Assembly: GCA_009774615.1 (NCBI GenBank)
Contig: VSOC01000006.1
Coordinates: 27,995 to 74,228, forward strand
Reading direction: 5' to 3'
Length of the DNA stretch: 46,234 nucleotides
From: Lachnospiraceae bacterium
GTDB taxonomy: Bacteria; Bacillota; Clostridia; Lachnospirales; Lachnospiraceae
The position numbers were made by a program, and so were the translations under genes. Below are positions 24,986 to 33,234 of the stretch, piece after piece; positions within the stretch are counted from its first letter, which is position 1; each line of letters opens with the position of its first letter. Below the pieces are notes generated by a model. The model did no database searches, was not told where the DNA came from, and worked only from the letters and a program-made list of their open reading frames with translations.

Positions 24986-25543
24986 CGCTTTCCCGTAAGT
25001 CCCTTTCTTTAACAGCCTGCGGATGTAGGCAAAGGTCTGTTCCTCTCCCTTTTCTTTCAGCATCCAAAGAAGTCTTTCTAATAGTGCCTGCGTTTCCGGG
25101 TGAAGAAGCGGAGTAATATAGGGCTTCGTAAATGCATAGTATTCCCATGCCGCACCGCTGCTATAGTTTTCTCCCCGGTAAACCTTGCAGGCGGCAATCC
25201 GGTCACAAACCATCTCCGCAACATACTTTAACGGCATCTTATTTCCCACCAGACCTTTTGTGCGATCATTAGAAAAGTCAATCCAGTACTCAAAATGATG
25301 TTTATTCCTGCCCTTGTGGTGGAGCCATGCCACGGAAAAGCCTATCGCCTCCCGCTCCGCTGCATTAGGACTGCGGTTTCCCTGGTAATATTTCACCCCG
25401 GTCCAGAATTCCGAAGGACTGTACTTTGACAAATCATGAAGCAGTCCCTGCCAGTAAAGCCCCAGTTTAAAACACTCCCGCATAACCAGAAGCTTATGCT
25501 GCGTTATTGTATAAAAATGTCTTCCTATATTTCTTACATCCAT
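24953..25543 (-). CDS. DUF5662 family protein
   Basis: A 196-residue soluble protein. It has a histidine/aspartate-rich core: LLHDLSKYSPSEF near residue 36 and SVAWLHHKGRNKHHFEYW near 70, followed by VAEMVCDRIAACKVY. The pattern of H, HD and HH residues with a later D resembles a metal-dependent HD-like hydrolase, but no function is established for this family. The ATG at 25543 has AGAGG 7 nt upstream. The last ~12 residues (KAGTCKKQKVKK) come from a tandem DNA repeat and are probably variable. Confidence 0.8.
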   Translation of the reverse strand: MDVRNIGRHFYTITQHKLLVMRECFKLGLYWQGLLHDLSKYSPSEFWTGVKYYQGNRSPNAAEREAIGFSVAWLHHKGRNKHHFEYWIDFSNDRTKGLVGNKMPLKYVAEMVCDRIAACKVYRGENYSSGAAWEYYAFTKPYITPLLHPETQALLERLLWMLKEKGEEQTFAYIRRLLKKGTYGKAGTCKKQKVKK

Positions 25544-25882
25544 GGCCAAACCTCTTTATCTTTGCTCTTTCAATTTTTTCTGTCCTATCCCTGATAAGAA
25601 ACTTCTTTAATTTAAGAAGCCTCTTTGAAAAGTATACCATATCCCTCAACAGCATAAAAGACTTTCCAAGAATCTTTTTTATCCTGGTCGTATGAACGGT
25701 TTTTGTTTCCCTGTGCTCACGGTAACAAAAAAATCCATAAAAATCGATTTCCAAATTTCTCTAATTGTTCCCAATTTTAGGCTATTTTGGAAGTAATTGG
25801 AATAATTTTTAGACCGATTTCCATATTATATACGAAGATTACGATTTTTTCAGAATATTTTCATAAAATTATTCAAAATGAT
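25544..25882. other. intergenic region upstream of DUF5662 and cspA
   Basis: No gene found. On the minus strand TGGTATACT at 25631-25639 is an extended -10 that could drive DUF5662. A weak hairpin (cttctt/aagaag) lies at about 25600-25620. A stretch at 25709-25752 resembles the inner part of the MITE (aaaaaaatccataaaaatcg). Short ORFs here lack ribosome binding sites. Confidence 0.45.
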
Positions 25883-25911
25883 TTGACTTCACAGGAAAAC
25901 TATGGTATCCT
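25883..25911 (+). promoter_or_regulatory. promoter of the cold-shock gene
   Basis: TTGACT, 17 nt, TATCCT. The transcript would have a leader of about 55-60 nt. Confidence 0.65.
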
Positions 25912-25915
25912 TAAG

Positions 25916-25974
25916 GCAGTCACAGAAGAAGTGACCGACCTATTTATTTTTTTTATTTTTTTGGAGGTATCATC
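25916..25974 (+). promoter_or_regulatory. cspA 5' leader with hairpin and long T-rich tract
   Basis: A GTCAC-agaagaa-GTGAC hairpin is followed by a tract of almost only T/A (tttattttttttattttttt) and then GGAGG. Leaders of cold-shock mRNAs often fold differently with temperature; that is known for the family and only inferred here. Confidence 0.4.
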
Positions 25975-26172
25975 ATGAAAGGTACAGTTAAGTGGTTTAA
26001 CAACCAAAAGGGTTACGGATTTATTTCCGACGAACAGGGAAACGATGTATTCGTTCACTACTCCGGATTAAACATGGAAGGCTTTAAGTCTTTAGACGAA
26101 GGCGCTCAGGTTGAATTCGACGTAGTAAACGGTGCAAAAGGCCCGCAGGCTACCAACGTTACCAAATTATAA
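25975..26172 (+). CDS. cspA: cold-shock protein (Csp family)
   Basis: A 65-residue single cold-shock domain, the full usual length. It contains RNP1 KGYGFISD and RNP2 DVFVHYSGL, the single-stranded nucleic-acid-binding aromatic patches, and the typical end VNGAKGPQATNV. It acts as an RNA chaperone in the cytoplasm. GGAGGTATCATC precedes the ATG. Its codons are those of a highly expressed gene, and it is a single-gene transcript ended by a strong terminator. Confidence 0.95.
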   Translation: MKGTVKWFNNQKGYGFISDEQGNDVFVHYSGLNMEGFKSLDEGAQVEFDVVNGAKGPQATNVTKL

Positions 26173-26256
26173 TCATAAAATTACAGTGTACCTTTTTCAA
26201 TATACATCGTCAGTGATAGTTAGTTGAAGTAAGTTATATTTGTTAAGTGTGATTAA

Positions 26257-26287
26257 CAAAAAAGCCATCCCCGGATGGCTTTTTTTG
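26257..26287. terminator. bidirectional terminator between cspA and the transferase-like gene
   Basis: Arms AAAAAAGCCATC / GATGGCTTTTTT around a four-base loop, with T-runs both ways. It serves both convergent genes. Confidence 0.9.
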
Positions 26288-26306
26288 TCGATCGTATTTC
26301 GTTTTC

Positions 26307-27680
26307 TCAGGACGAATAAACCTCCTCTTCCTCACTGATGATCTGTACATCCTGAATCATCACTGGCTTGCCGGCCTCCTGGCAGAGCTGCACGACACTG
26401 CTGCCGTCGCCGTAATAGGCATCACAAAGGGCAATGGCTCTGTCCAAATCCGCCGTGTCGTCATAAATCCCCCATCCGTCATTACGGTACTTATCAACAA
26501 TCCCCTCGTACTCCGCCTGAAGCTGCGGACGCATGGAATGAATGGTTTCCAAAAGCAGAGGGTGCGGGCGCCATAAAAGTGCCACTTCCTCACGGTTCTC
26601 ATAGAATATCCGAAAGACATCCCGGATTTTTTTCAGGCTCTGTTCCCCCTGCTGGAGAAATGCCGTAAGCCCCGTATTGTACAGGATGACCTTCTTTAAG
26701 CTTCCGTCCGGTTTCTGGAGAATCTTCATCCATTCCGGAGGAATCTTTATATCTTCCCTCTTTGTATTTAAAACCTTATCCATCTTCGGAGAACCCGTTC
26801 CCAGAATCCGTTCCTCCCAGTGCTTTTTGGTGTGCTTTCCCGCGGCCTTGGTCAGCACCTTAATATAAGCACGGCGCATCGCCTCGGACTGGACAATAAC
26901 CTTGTCCGCATACAGAACCCCCGGCGTAACGCAGAAATGCTCGATTCCCTTTAACGCCTCCTCATTGTCCGGATCAATCTCTCCCAGAACAAAGTAGGGA
27001 ATATAGACCAGCTTGTCCGTAAACTGCTTTAAGTTTTTGGCATAGAAAAACGGAGCCACACTGGTTACATAGTTGCAGTCGTCATACGGATTATGGATAA
27101 AGATCATATCCGGACGCCGTTCGGCAAAATCATACTCTTCAAAGTTTGTAATCGGAACGTCTTCCGGATACTGGTCCCTCTCATCATGCACCTGACGGAA
27201 ACTCCCGTCCGGGTTCTTATCATAGTAGGGAATGGGAATAACATAGGCATCGCAGTCCGGATCTTCATCGGCAGCCCGCCACACACTCTCTAACGAATCC
27301 CACATGGAAGCCTTGTAGGGCAAAAAAACTGCCTCCGTCCGCACACGGATATCGTTTCGGATGCTGTTGCCCACCTTAATCAGTTCTTTCGACAGACGGT
27401 TGTGTACGGCATTTGCATTCAGCCGGGGAAGATTTAACACCTCTTCATAAATCTGATAAACCTGCTCACAATAGCCTTCCAGCAGGGTAACGGTTACAAA
27501 GCCTTCCCCTTCCACCGATTCAATCTGCTGTCCCAGGCTGATTGCATAATTCTGACATTGTTCCAAAAGTTCAAGAGCCGAAGCGCGGTTATTCGCTTCC
27601 AGCATCTTTTTTACCATAACATGCGCACGCTGCATTACTCCTGCAAATTCCTCTGCCTTCTTTTTATCTGCCTTTTTCAT
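26307..27680 (-). CDS. CDP-glycerol glycerophosphotransferase-like protein
   Basis: A 457-residue cytosolic protein. The C-terminal half resembles the nucleotide-binding domain of the TagB/TagF transferases, with VALLWRPHPLLL near 375 and CDAYYGDGSSVVQLCQEAGKPVM near 425; HNPYDDCNYVTSV lies near 200. The N-terminal ~150 residues are helical and not typical of wall teichoic acid enzymes. No other teichoic-acid gene is adjacent, so the acceptor is unknown. The ATG at 27680 was chosen; a GTG 12 nt upstream is an equally weak alternative, as neither has a strong ribosome binding site. Confidence 0.65.
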   Translation of the reverse strand: MKKADKKKAEEFAGVMQRAHVMVKKMLEANNRASALELLEQCQNYAISLGQQIESVEGEGFVTVTLLEGYCEQVYQIYEEVLNLPRLNANAVHNRLSKELIKVGNSIRNDIRVRTEAVFLPYKASMWDSLESVWRAADEDPDCDAYVIPIPYYDKNPDGSFRQVHDERDQYPEDVPITNFEEYDFAERRPDMIFIHNPYDDCNYVTSVAPFFYAKNLKQFTDKLVYIPYFVLGEIDPDNEEALKGIEHFCVTPGVLYADKVIVQSEAMRRAYIKVLTKAAGKHTKKHWEERILGTGSPKMDKVLNTKREDIKIPPEWMKILQKPDGSLKKVILYNTGLTAFLQQGEQSLKKIRDVFRIFYENREEVALLWRPHPLLLETIHSMRPQLQAEYEGIVDKYRNDGWGIYDDTADLDRAIALCDAYYGDGSSVVQLCQEAGKPVMIQDVQIISEEEEVYSS

Positions 27681-27807
27681 TACCGGTCCCACTCACTTTC
27701 CAGGTATTTTTTATTTTCTCTTCTGCCATAAATTAACCCCAGTATAACATACTGCCAAAGGTAAATCAATCATTTATCCTTTATCAAAATCCGGGGGATA
27801 GCCTGGC

Positions 27808-27853
27808 GTTATTGTTTCCACAGTTCTTTGCACTTGCTGCGGCAAACAATAAC
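27808..27853 (+). mobile_element. probable MITE remnant
   Basis: gttattgtttccacagttct through cttgctgcggcaaacaataac has inverted ends GTTATTGTTT/AAACAATAAC and shares cacttgctgcg with copy B. No clear 8-bp flanking repeat is left. Extending the arms by GC on each side gives a palindrome. Confidence 0.45.
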
Positions 27854-27910
27854 GCCCAAAATCCTGCTCCCACCCGCATCGGTATAACCTTACCGCAATC
27901 TATCGCAATT

Positions 27911-29215
27911 TTATCCGTCCAGTTCTGCTATTCTCGTTACACTGACATAAATATGAGAAATGCGGTACCAGGTACGGAAATCCACCACCCCGGTCTGCGG
28001 CAGACCAAACACCGACTGGAAGGTCGAAACCGCCTGCTGCGTGGCCGGGCCGTATACACCGTCCGGGGTAACTCTGGGGATGGAAGCATAGACCGTGGCA
28101 ATGGCGTCGAGCTGCTCCTGAAGCTGGCGTACCTTCGGCCCGCTTGAACCAATCGTCAGATCATAGCCCGGCCAGGAAGCGGGAATCCCGGAAATTTCCT
28201 CTGCAGTATTAATATAAATCGAATCCCCGTAAAAATACCGCAGAATCTGAATCGCGCTGTAACCCTGCTCGCCTAAACTGCAGCTCCCCCACTGCGTCAT
28301 CCAGTTTTCGCACTGAACACGCTTCCCGTCACAGTACTGGGTCAGGATCGGCTGGCGGACATCCGGGCGTGATAAATAATTATCAAAGATTTCATCCACC
28401 ACCAGACTGATGCTCTGGAAAATATTTCTTCCGTAGATCCACTTGTGGTCAAAGGCGGTTGAAGAAGTAATCGTAAAATCATAGCCCCGGTTCCGGTAAA
28501 ACTCCGTGTATACCCGATTTAAGGTAAAAGACATAATGGCCAGGACGTTGGCGATAATCGTCGATTCCGGCCAGGTCGAGTAAATCTCGCTGGAGGCTAC
28601 ATTTTTAATATAATCCCGGTAAGGCACATAATAGTTTTTCGCCGAACGGTCACTGGGAACGCCGTCATGGACAATAATGGTTTCCGGAACCACCACGCGG
28701 CTTAACACGATTTCCCCGCTTTCCGCCACAGGCTTAATCTCCGGCTCGGCAATCTTTGGCGGATAAACCCCGTACAGGGTGTGATCGGGAATAACAATCT
28801 CCTCCTGGGCAGAGGTTTCCTCCTCCACGGGGGTCATGCTTACCGGCTGGATTGCCGTTGACCCGGAAATCACTTCTGTTCCGGAGATATCCACCGGCTG
28901 AAATCCCGGCGCTTCAATACGAAGGTCATATTCGGCATAGGGCCGTTCGTTGATCGCCGCCGATGCATCCAGGCTGATGCTCTCCGGAGGAGCCGGGAGG
29001 GCGATCTCCGGCGTCTGCCCGGAAGTATTGGTTTTCAGTTCTTCTAATACTTCCGTATTCTCTTTTGCAGGAGAAATCCTGACAGTGGCATTCCGGATGG
29101 GAAAATGATTCTGGATCGACACCACATGGATTTGCAGAAAGCCTGTATTCTGACTATTTTGCGGGGTTGGCTGGGGAACACTGGGCGTTTCAAGCGCGTG
29201 AAACATTGGGTTCAT
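27911..29215 (-). CDS. SpoIID-like and peptidoglycan-binding domain protein, probably spore related
   Basis: A 434-residue protein in three parts. Residues about 25-125 resemble a carboxypeptidase-regulatory/Ig-like fold (VRISPAKENTEVLEELKTN, YDLRIEAPGFQPV). Residues about 195-340 resemble the SpoIID/cortex-lytic type (VPYRDYIKNVASSEIYSTWP, then NRVYTEFYRNRGYDF). Residues about 345-415 form a peptidoglycan-binding type 1 domain (GPKVRQLQEQLDAI, VYGPATQQAVSTFQ). No signal peptide is seen, so if it reaches cell wall it does so inside a spore compartment or by another route. The ATG at 29215 follows AGAGGAGAAAG. A hydrolytic function is not shown by any visible catalytic residue. Confidence 0.7.
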   Translation of the reverse strand: MNPMFHALETPSVPQPTPQNSQNTGFLQIHVVSIQNHFPIRNATVRISPAKENTEVLEELKTNTSGQTPEIALPAPPESISLDASAAINERPYAEYDLRIEAPGFQPVDISGTEVISGSTAIQPVSMTPVEEETSAQEEIVIPDHTLYGVYPPKIAEPEIKPVAESGEIVLSRVVVPETIIVHDGVPSDRSAKNYYVPYRDYIKNVASSEIYSTWPESTIIANVLAIMSFTLNRVYTEFYRNRGYDFTITSSTAFDHKWIYGRNIFQSISLVVDEIFDNYLSRPDVRQPILTQYCDGKRVQCENWMTQWGSCSLGEQGYSAIQILRYFYGDSIYINTAEEISGIPASWPGYDLTIGSSGPKVRQLQEQLDAIATVYASIPRVTPDGVYGPATQQAVSTFQSVFGLPQTGVVDFRTWYRISHIYVSVTRIAELDG

Positions 29216-29281
29216 AACTTTCTCCTCTTTTTCCTGTTTGGGCAGTTAGTATAATATAAGCAGAAAGTCAGAAAAAATGTA

Positions 29282-29324
29282 TAAAAGAAAGAGGCTCTGC
29301 AAAATAGCTGCAAAAGCCCCCTCT
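29282..29324 (-). terminator. terminator-like hairpin after the 44-residue ORF
   Basis: The minus strand reads GAGG(GG)GCTTTTGCA ... TGCAGAGCCTCTTTCTTTT, an imperfect stem with a T-rich end, about 40 nt after the small ORF stop. Confidence 0.55.
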
Positions 29325-29363
29325 CCTGTCTTTGGCTCGTTCCCGATCCTCAGGCTTTATTCT

Positions 29364-29498
29364 CTATGCCGACTGCTTTTCGCGAACCAGACGGCGAACT
29401 TCCTTTTTGAGCTGATTTTCTAAAGCCCTCTCCTGCAGACGGTAACCTCCAATAGAAAAAAATACTTCATAACAACTTTTCTTTAACTGGTTAATCAT
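29364..29498 (-). CDS. small basic protein, 44 residues, unknown
   Basis: An ORF missed by length filters: it starts MINQLKKSCYEVFFSIGGYR and ends LVREKQSA, followed by TAG. The ATG at 29498 is preceded by GAGGTGATGAG, a good ribosome binding site. Charged residues dominate the second half (LKKEVRRLVREK), giving a basic amphipathic helix. A terminator-like hairpin follows. No family is recognised; the supported start, stop and terminator make it a plausible gene. Confidence 0.55.
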   Translation of the reverse strand: MINQLKKSCYEVFFSIGGYRLQERALENQLKKEVRRLVREKQSA

Positions 29499-29752
29499 CT
29501 CATCACCTCATTCGTTCCTGTTCATGCATGTTTACTGCAGATGCTGCGGTTTACACTTGTTCACGGCAAACGATAATCTGTAAACTGTAAGCTGTAAACT
29601 GTAAACTTCTTCCGCTGACAATGCACAGCCATTGAAGATGATTCTATGATACCATATTTTTTTCTCCAGGTGTTTAAGAAAAGCTGACGGTTTCCCGTCA
29701 ATTTTCCCTGGAAACAGCAAACTTTCTTAACAACTTCGGTAAAATATTACGG
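29499..29752. other. intergenic region between small ORF and galK
   Basis: Contains a 7-bp repeat run, tgtaaac tgtaagc tgtaaac tgtaaac, at about 29578-29605, and stretches such as gttcacggcaaacgataatc that faintly recall the MITE family. No gene is supported. Confidence 0.5.
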
Positions 29753-31042
29753 TTACATAAAGTTATTGCAGCAGATTGCCCCATAAGGACGGATACTCAT
29801 CCGATAAGCACTTTCCTCACCCATGGCTTTTTCAATAAAGGAAATATACTCGTCCACCAGTTCATTCGGAAGCATGGCCATAATCACTCCGGCAAAACCG
29901 CCGCCATGGATGCGGCAGGCACCTTTTTTCTTTTCGGCAATAAACATCTCCGTAAGTGCCAGGGCAATGCTGATTCCCTGTTCCTGGACACTTGCCGTAG
30001 TGTAGCAGTTCTGAAGCCATTTCCAGGAGGAGTTTCCGGAAGCCGTAATATTCTCCAAAAATGCATGAAAATCCCCTGCCTTTAATGCGGCAACCTCTGC
30101 CTCCACCTTCTTGTTTTCCTCAAAGAAATGGAAGGCCCGCATCACCGAACGATCCCCGGCAAATTCCCGAACCTCGTTTATCCGGGCAATAACATCGGCT
30201 TCCTCAACATCGGCTAAAACTTCTTTTCCAAAGAACTGGGCAACCTTCTTCATCTCATTGGGAACCGAGGAGTAATCCGCGCTTAAATCCGCATGGCCCT
30301 TCCCGGTCTGCACAATAATCAGGCTGTGTCCTGCGCCGGCAAAATCAAAAGAAATTTTTTCCACCGCAGGAACTGCCGGGTTTTTAAAGTCGATGGTAAT
30401 CAATCCGCCCACCGCGCAGGCCATCTGATCTAAAAGCCCCGATGCCTTGTCCCAGTAGTGGTTTTCCGAATATTTTCCAATATGCGCATAATCTACGGCA
30501 TCCAACTTTCCCTCATTAAAAAAAGTATTGATCATGGCGCACAAAAGCATCTCGTAAGAAGCCGAAGAGCTTACCCCGGCTGCACTGATCACGTTGCTGG
30601 TAATATAGGCATTAAAACCGCCAATCGCATGTCCGGCCTCAAGAAAGCCCTTTAACAGCCCCTTGGTCAGATCCACCGTTCCGGCTTTTTTCGGACTGGG
30701 GGTTAAATCGTCTAAATCAATGGTAAAATCCTGATGATAGGTTTCGCTGACAATGCGCACCTCTTTACTGTTATTCTTTGCGGCTACGCCCACACAATCT
30801 AAATTAATGCTTCCGGCCAGTACTTTTCCATGATTATGATCGGTATGGTTTCCACTGATTTCTGTCCGTCCCGGAGAAGTAAACAGCAGCACATCCTGGT
30901 CGCCAAATAAGTTTTCATAACCTTTCACCAGTTCCTGGTATCTGGAAATATTTTCCTCCACATGATTTTTTCCATAAAGTTCTGCCATCAGCGCATTACT
31001 TTTTCCGCTCTCTAAAAGCTGCAACGTTTCCTGAATCTTCAT
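29753..31042 (-). CDS. galK: galactokinase
   Basis: A 429-residue GHMP kinase that phosphorylates galactose at C1 for the Leloir pathway. The galactokinase signature GRTEISGNHTDHN lies at about 58-70. The ATP-binding motif is SAAGVSSSASYE (usually GLSSSAS, so one glycine-leucine position has changed to Gly-Val), and the third motif RIHGGGFAG is intact. Start ATG at 31042 with AAAAGGAGAATATT before it. galE and galT are not adjacent, so the gene stands alone. Confidence 0.95.
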   Translation of the reverse strand: MKIQETLQLLESGKSNALMAELYGKNHVEENISRYQELVKGYENLFGDQDVLLFTSPGRTEISGNHTDHNHGKVLAGSINLDCVGVAAKNNSKEVRIVSETYHQDFTIDLDDLTPSPKKAGTVDLTKGLLKGFLEAGHAIGGFNAYITSNVISAAGVSSSASYEMLLCAMINTFFNEGKLDAVDYAHIGKYSENHYWDKASGLLDQMACAVGGLITIDFKNPAVPAVEKISFDFAGAGHSLIIVQTGKGHADLSADYSSVPNEMKKVAQFFGKEVLADVEEADVIARINEVREFAGDRSVMRAFHFFEENKKVEAEVAALKAGDFHAFLENITASGNSSWKWLQNCYTTASVQEQGISIALALTEMFIAEKKKGACRIHGGGFAGVIMAMLPNELVDEYISFIEKAMGEESAYRMSIRPYGAICCNNFM

Positions 31043-31115
31043 AAAAAATATTCTCCTTTTCCCCTGTCACCGCAGGCATCCGTCACATAAGTAGGATAAG
31101 TCTTTATTCATCGTA

Positions 31116-31144
31116 AGTATAGCAAAATTTCCTCCCGGCAACAA
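31116..31144 (-). promoter_or_regulatory. galK promoter
   Basis: Minus strand: TTGTTG, 17 nt, TATACT, with TGC directly before the -10 (extended -10). About 70 nt ahead of the galK start. Confidence 0.65.
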
Positions 31145-31187
31145 GGTAATATTTATCAAAAAACTATCATTTTTGTTTGATCTTTAT

Positions 31188-31216
31188 TTGTGTTTTATGC
31201 CTGTTTATGCTATACT
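31188..31216 (+). promoter_or_regulatory. promoter of the DtxR-type regulator
   Basis: TTGTGT, 17 nt, TATACT, again with TGC before the -10. It is divergent from the galK promoter. Confidence 0.6.
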
Positions 31217-31283
31217 GTAATTTACGATGGCCGGTGCAGTATGCCCGGCAATCCGGTATCAGAGAAAATAAGGAGAGATAATC

Positions 31284-31655
31284 GTGAAAATACAAGAATC
31301 TGCTGAAAATTACCTGGAAACTATCCTGATTCTCAGCCAAAAGAAAACACAGGTTCGTTCCATCGATATTGTCAATGAACTGGAATTTTCCAAACCCAGC
31401 GTAAGTGTAGCCATGAAGAACCTGCGTCAGAACGGCTACGTCCTTATGGACAAGGACGGTTCCCTTACCTTAACTGACGCAGGAAGAGAAATTGCAGAGA
31501 TGATTTATGAGCGGCACCAGGTTTTATCCGAATGGCTCGTCCGCCTGGGTGTTGACGAACAGACCGCTGTAAAAGACGCCTGCCGCATCGAACATGTAAT
31601 CAGTCCCAAAAGCTTTCAGGCCATTAAAAACCATATAACGGCTATCTCCACCTAA
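31284..31655 (+). CDS. short DtxR/MntR-family metal-dependent regulator
   Basis: A 123-residue protein with the DtxR winged helix (YLETILILSQKKTQVRSIDIVNELEFSKPSVSVAMKNLRQNGYV) and the start of the metal-binding dimerisation domain (RHQVLSEWLVRLGVDEQTAVKDACRIEHVIS), which contains the usual H, C, E and H ligand positions. It lacks the SH3-like C-terminal domain, as MntR does, and is slightly shorter than MntR (~140). It probably senses iron or manganese. Start is a GTG at 31284 after AAGGAGAGATAATC. No metal transporter gene is adjacent, so its targets lie elsewhere. Confidence 0.85.
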   Translation: MKIQESAENYLETILILSQKKTQVRSIDIVNELEFSKPSVSVAMKNLRQNGYVLMDKDGSLTLTDAGREIAEMIYERHQVLSEWLVRLGVDEQTAVKDACRIEHVISPKSFQAIKNHITAIST

Positions 31656-31696
31656 TCGATTGACGCAAGACGAACAAACGCCGTTTCCCGGGCGCA

Positions 31697-32953
31697 TCAG
31701 CCCTGATCATTGGTCAGCCCAAGCTTATCCAGACCGAAAAATACCAGACTTAAGATCATTCCCACCACACAGGCCAGAACCATTCCGCTCAGTTGAATAT
31801 TCCCGATTTTTAAGGCAATGCCGGAAAGTCCGGTAACGAAAATCACCGAAGTCAGGCTGAGATTCCTGGAATTACCGTAGTCCACCTTAGAATCCACCAG
31901 AATCCGCAGTCCGGAGGTTCCTATCATTCCGTAGAGCAGGAAGGAAATACCGCCGATAACCGGGCCGGGAACCGTGCTGATCAGCGAAGACAGCTTTCCG
32001 CTGAATGAACACAGAACCGAAAGCACGGCAGCCCCGCCGATAACATAGACGCTGTACACGCCGGTAACTGCCATCACACCGATGTTCTCGCCGTAAGTTG
32101 TCGTCGGCACAGAACCGATGCAGCCGGAAAGCATGGTGGAAAAATTATCGCCGAACAGCGAGCGGTGCAGTCCCGGATCTTTTAATAAATCCCGTCCCAC
32201 CACCTTGCTGGTCACGACCTGATGGCCGATGTGCTCCGAAGTAATCACCAGGATTACGGGCAGGATAATCATCATCGCCTCGGGATTAAACTTCGGTGCC
32301 TGGAAATTCGGGACGGCAAAAAACGGCGCTGCTGCCACCTCGGCAAAGTCTACAATCCCGCAGCACAGTGCGGCAGCATAACCGGCGATAACCGCAATTA
32401 AAATCGGAATAACCGACAAAAATCCCCGGAATAAGATATTGCCGAAAACCGCAATACCCAGAGTTACCAAGAATACAAACACCTTCCTCCCGTCAATTTC
32501 GGCATCTAAAAGTCCCGCATTCTGTGCCGCCGAACCGGAAAGTTCCAGGCCAATCAAAGCCACCACCGGTCCCATGGCCGCAGGAGGAAGGACGATGTCA
32601 ATCCATTTTGTGCCGAATTTGTACACAACAAAAGCTAAAAGACAGCCGCAGAAACCCACGGCCACAAATCCTCCCAGCGCATAGGGATAACCAAACTGTT
32701 CGATAACGATTCCCGCCGGAGCAAGAAACGCAAAGCTTGATCCCAGATAAGCCGGGGCCTTTCCCTTCGTCACCAGAATAAAGAGAAGGGTTCCCACGCC
32801 GTTCATAAAGAGCACCACCGCCGGGTTAATGCCGAAAATAAACGGCACCAGCACTGAAGCCCCGAACATGGCAAACATGTGCTGAATGCTTAAGGGCACC
32901 AGCATATTCACCGGAACCTTCTCCTCCACCTGAATAATACGTCTTCCTATCAT
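31697..32953 (-). CDS. uraA: uracil/xanthine permease (NCS2 family)
   Basis: A 418-residue transporter with about 14 membrane segments. Features: VNMLVPLSIQHMFAMFGASVLVPF at the N-terminus, TSEHIGHQ near the substrate-site glutamate, SVPTTTYGENIGVMAVTGV, and GGISFLLYGMIG. This pattern fits UraA/PyrP uracil permeases better than xanthine types. It imports uracil with protons. The start is the ATG at 32953, since GGAGG lies 8 nt upstream; an earlier ATG at 32980 has none. No pyrimidine biosynthesis gene is nearby, and no pyrimidine attenuator was recognised upstream. Confidence 0.88.
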   Translation of the reverse strand: MIGRRIIQVEEKVPVNMLVPLSIQHMFAMFGASVLVPFIFGINPAVVLFMNGVGTLLFILVTKGKAPAYLGSSFAFLAPAGIVIEQFGYPYALGGFVAVGFCGCLLAFVVYKFGTKWIDIVLPPAAMGPVVALIGLELSGSAAQNAGLLDAEIDGRKVFVFLVTLGIAVFGNILFRGFLSVIPILIAVIAGYAAALCCGIVDFAEVAAAPFFAVPNFQAPKFNPEAMMIILPVILVITSEHIGHQVVTSKVVGRDLLKDPGLHRSLFGDNFSTMLSGCIGSVPTTTYGENIGVMAVTGVYSVYVIGGAAVLSVLCSFSGKLSSLISTVPGPVIGGISFLLYGMIGTSGLRILVDSKVDYGNSRNLSLTSVIFVTGLSGIALKIGNIQLSGMVLACVVGMILSLVFFGLDKLGLTNDQG

Positions 32954-33089
32954 TCCCAATACCTCCATTTTTTTCTGCATTTCTGTATCTGAAAGAATTA
33001 TGACACAGTTTAAGGGTTTCGTCTATAGAAATCGCTCTGCTTTTCTTAAAATTCAACAAAATACCCGAAATAATCCTGTTATTTTTTTC

Positions 33090-33119
33090 TTGACATAAAA
33101 AGAAAATATAAGGTATAAC
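33090..33119 (+). promoter_or_regulatory. promoter of the DUF554 gene
   Basis: TTGACA, 18 nt, TATAAC. A long A-rich leader of about 110 nt follows, with loosely repeated ataagg(t/c)ataac(t/c) blocks and two copies of aacaggaaaag. Confidence 0.65.
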
Positions 33120-33234
33120 TAAAGAGAAAGAACCTTAGGTGCAAATAAAGAAAACATAAGGCATAACCGAAAGAATAAACAAAGTATAGCTGAAAAAACA
33201 GGAAAAGAAACAGGAAAAGGCGGAGAAAAACATT

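Noticed and set aside
25494..25754. 86-codon minus-strand frame
   Set aside because: Overlaps the DUF5662 start and a MITE-like stretch; no start signal.
26307..27680. Wall teichoic acid gene cluster
   Set aside because: Only one transferase-like gene is present and its N-terminus differs from TagB/TagF; no tag or tar partner is nearby.
29517..29605. Further MITE copy before galK
   Set aside because: Only scattered short similarities; no inverted ends or target duplication could be defined.
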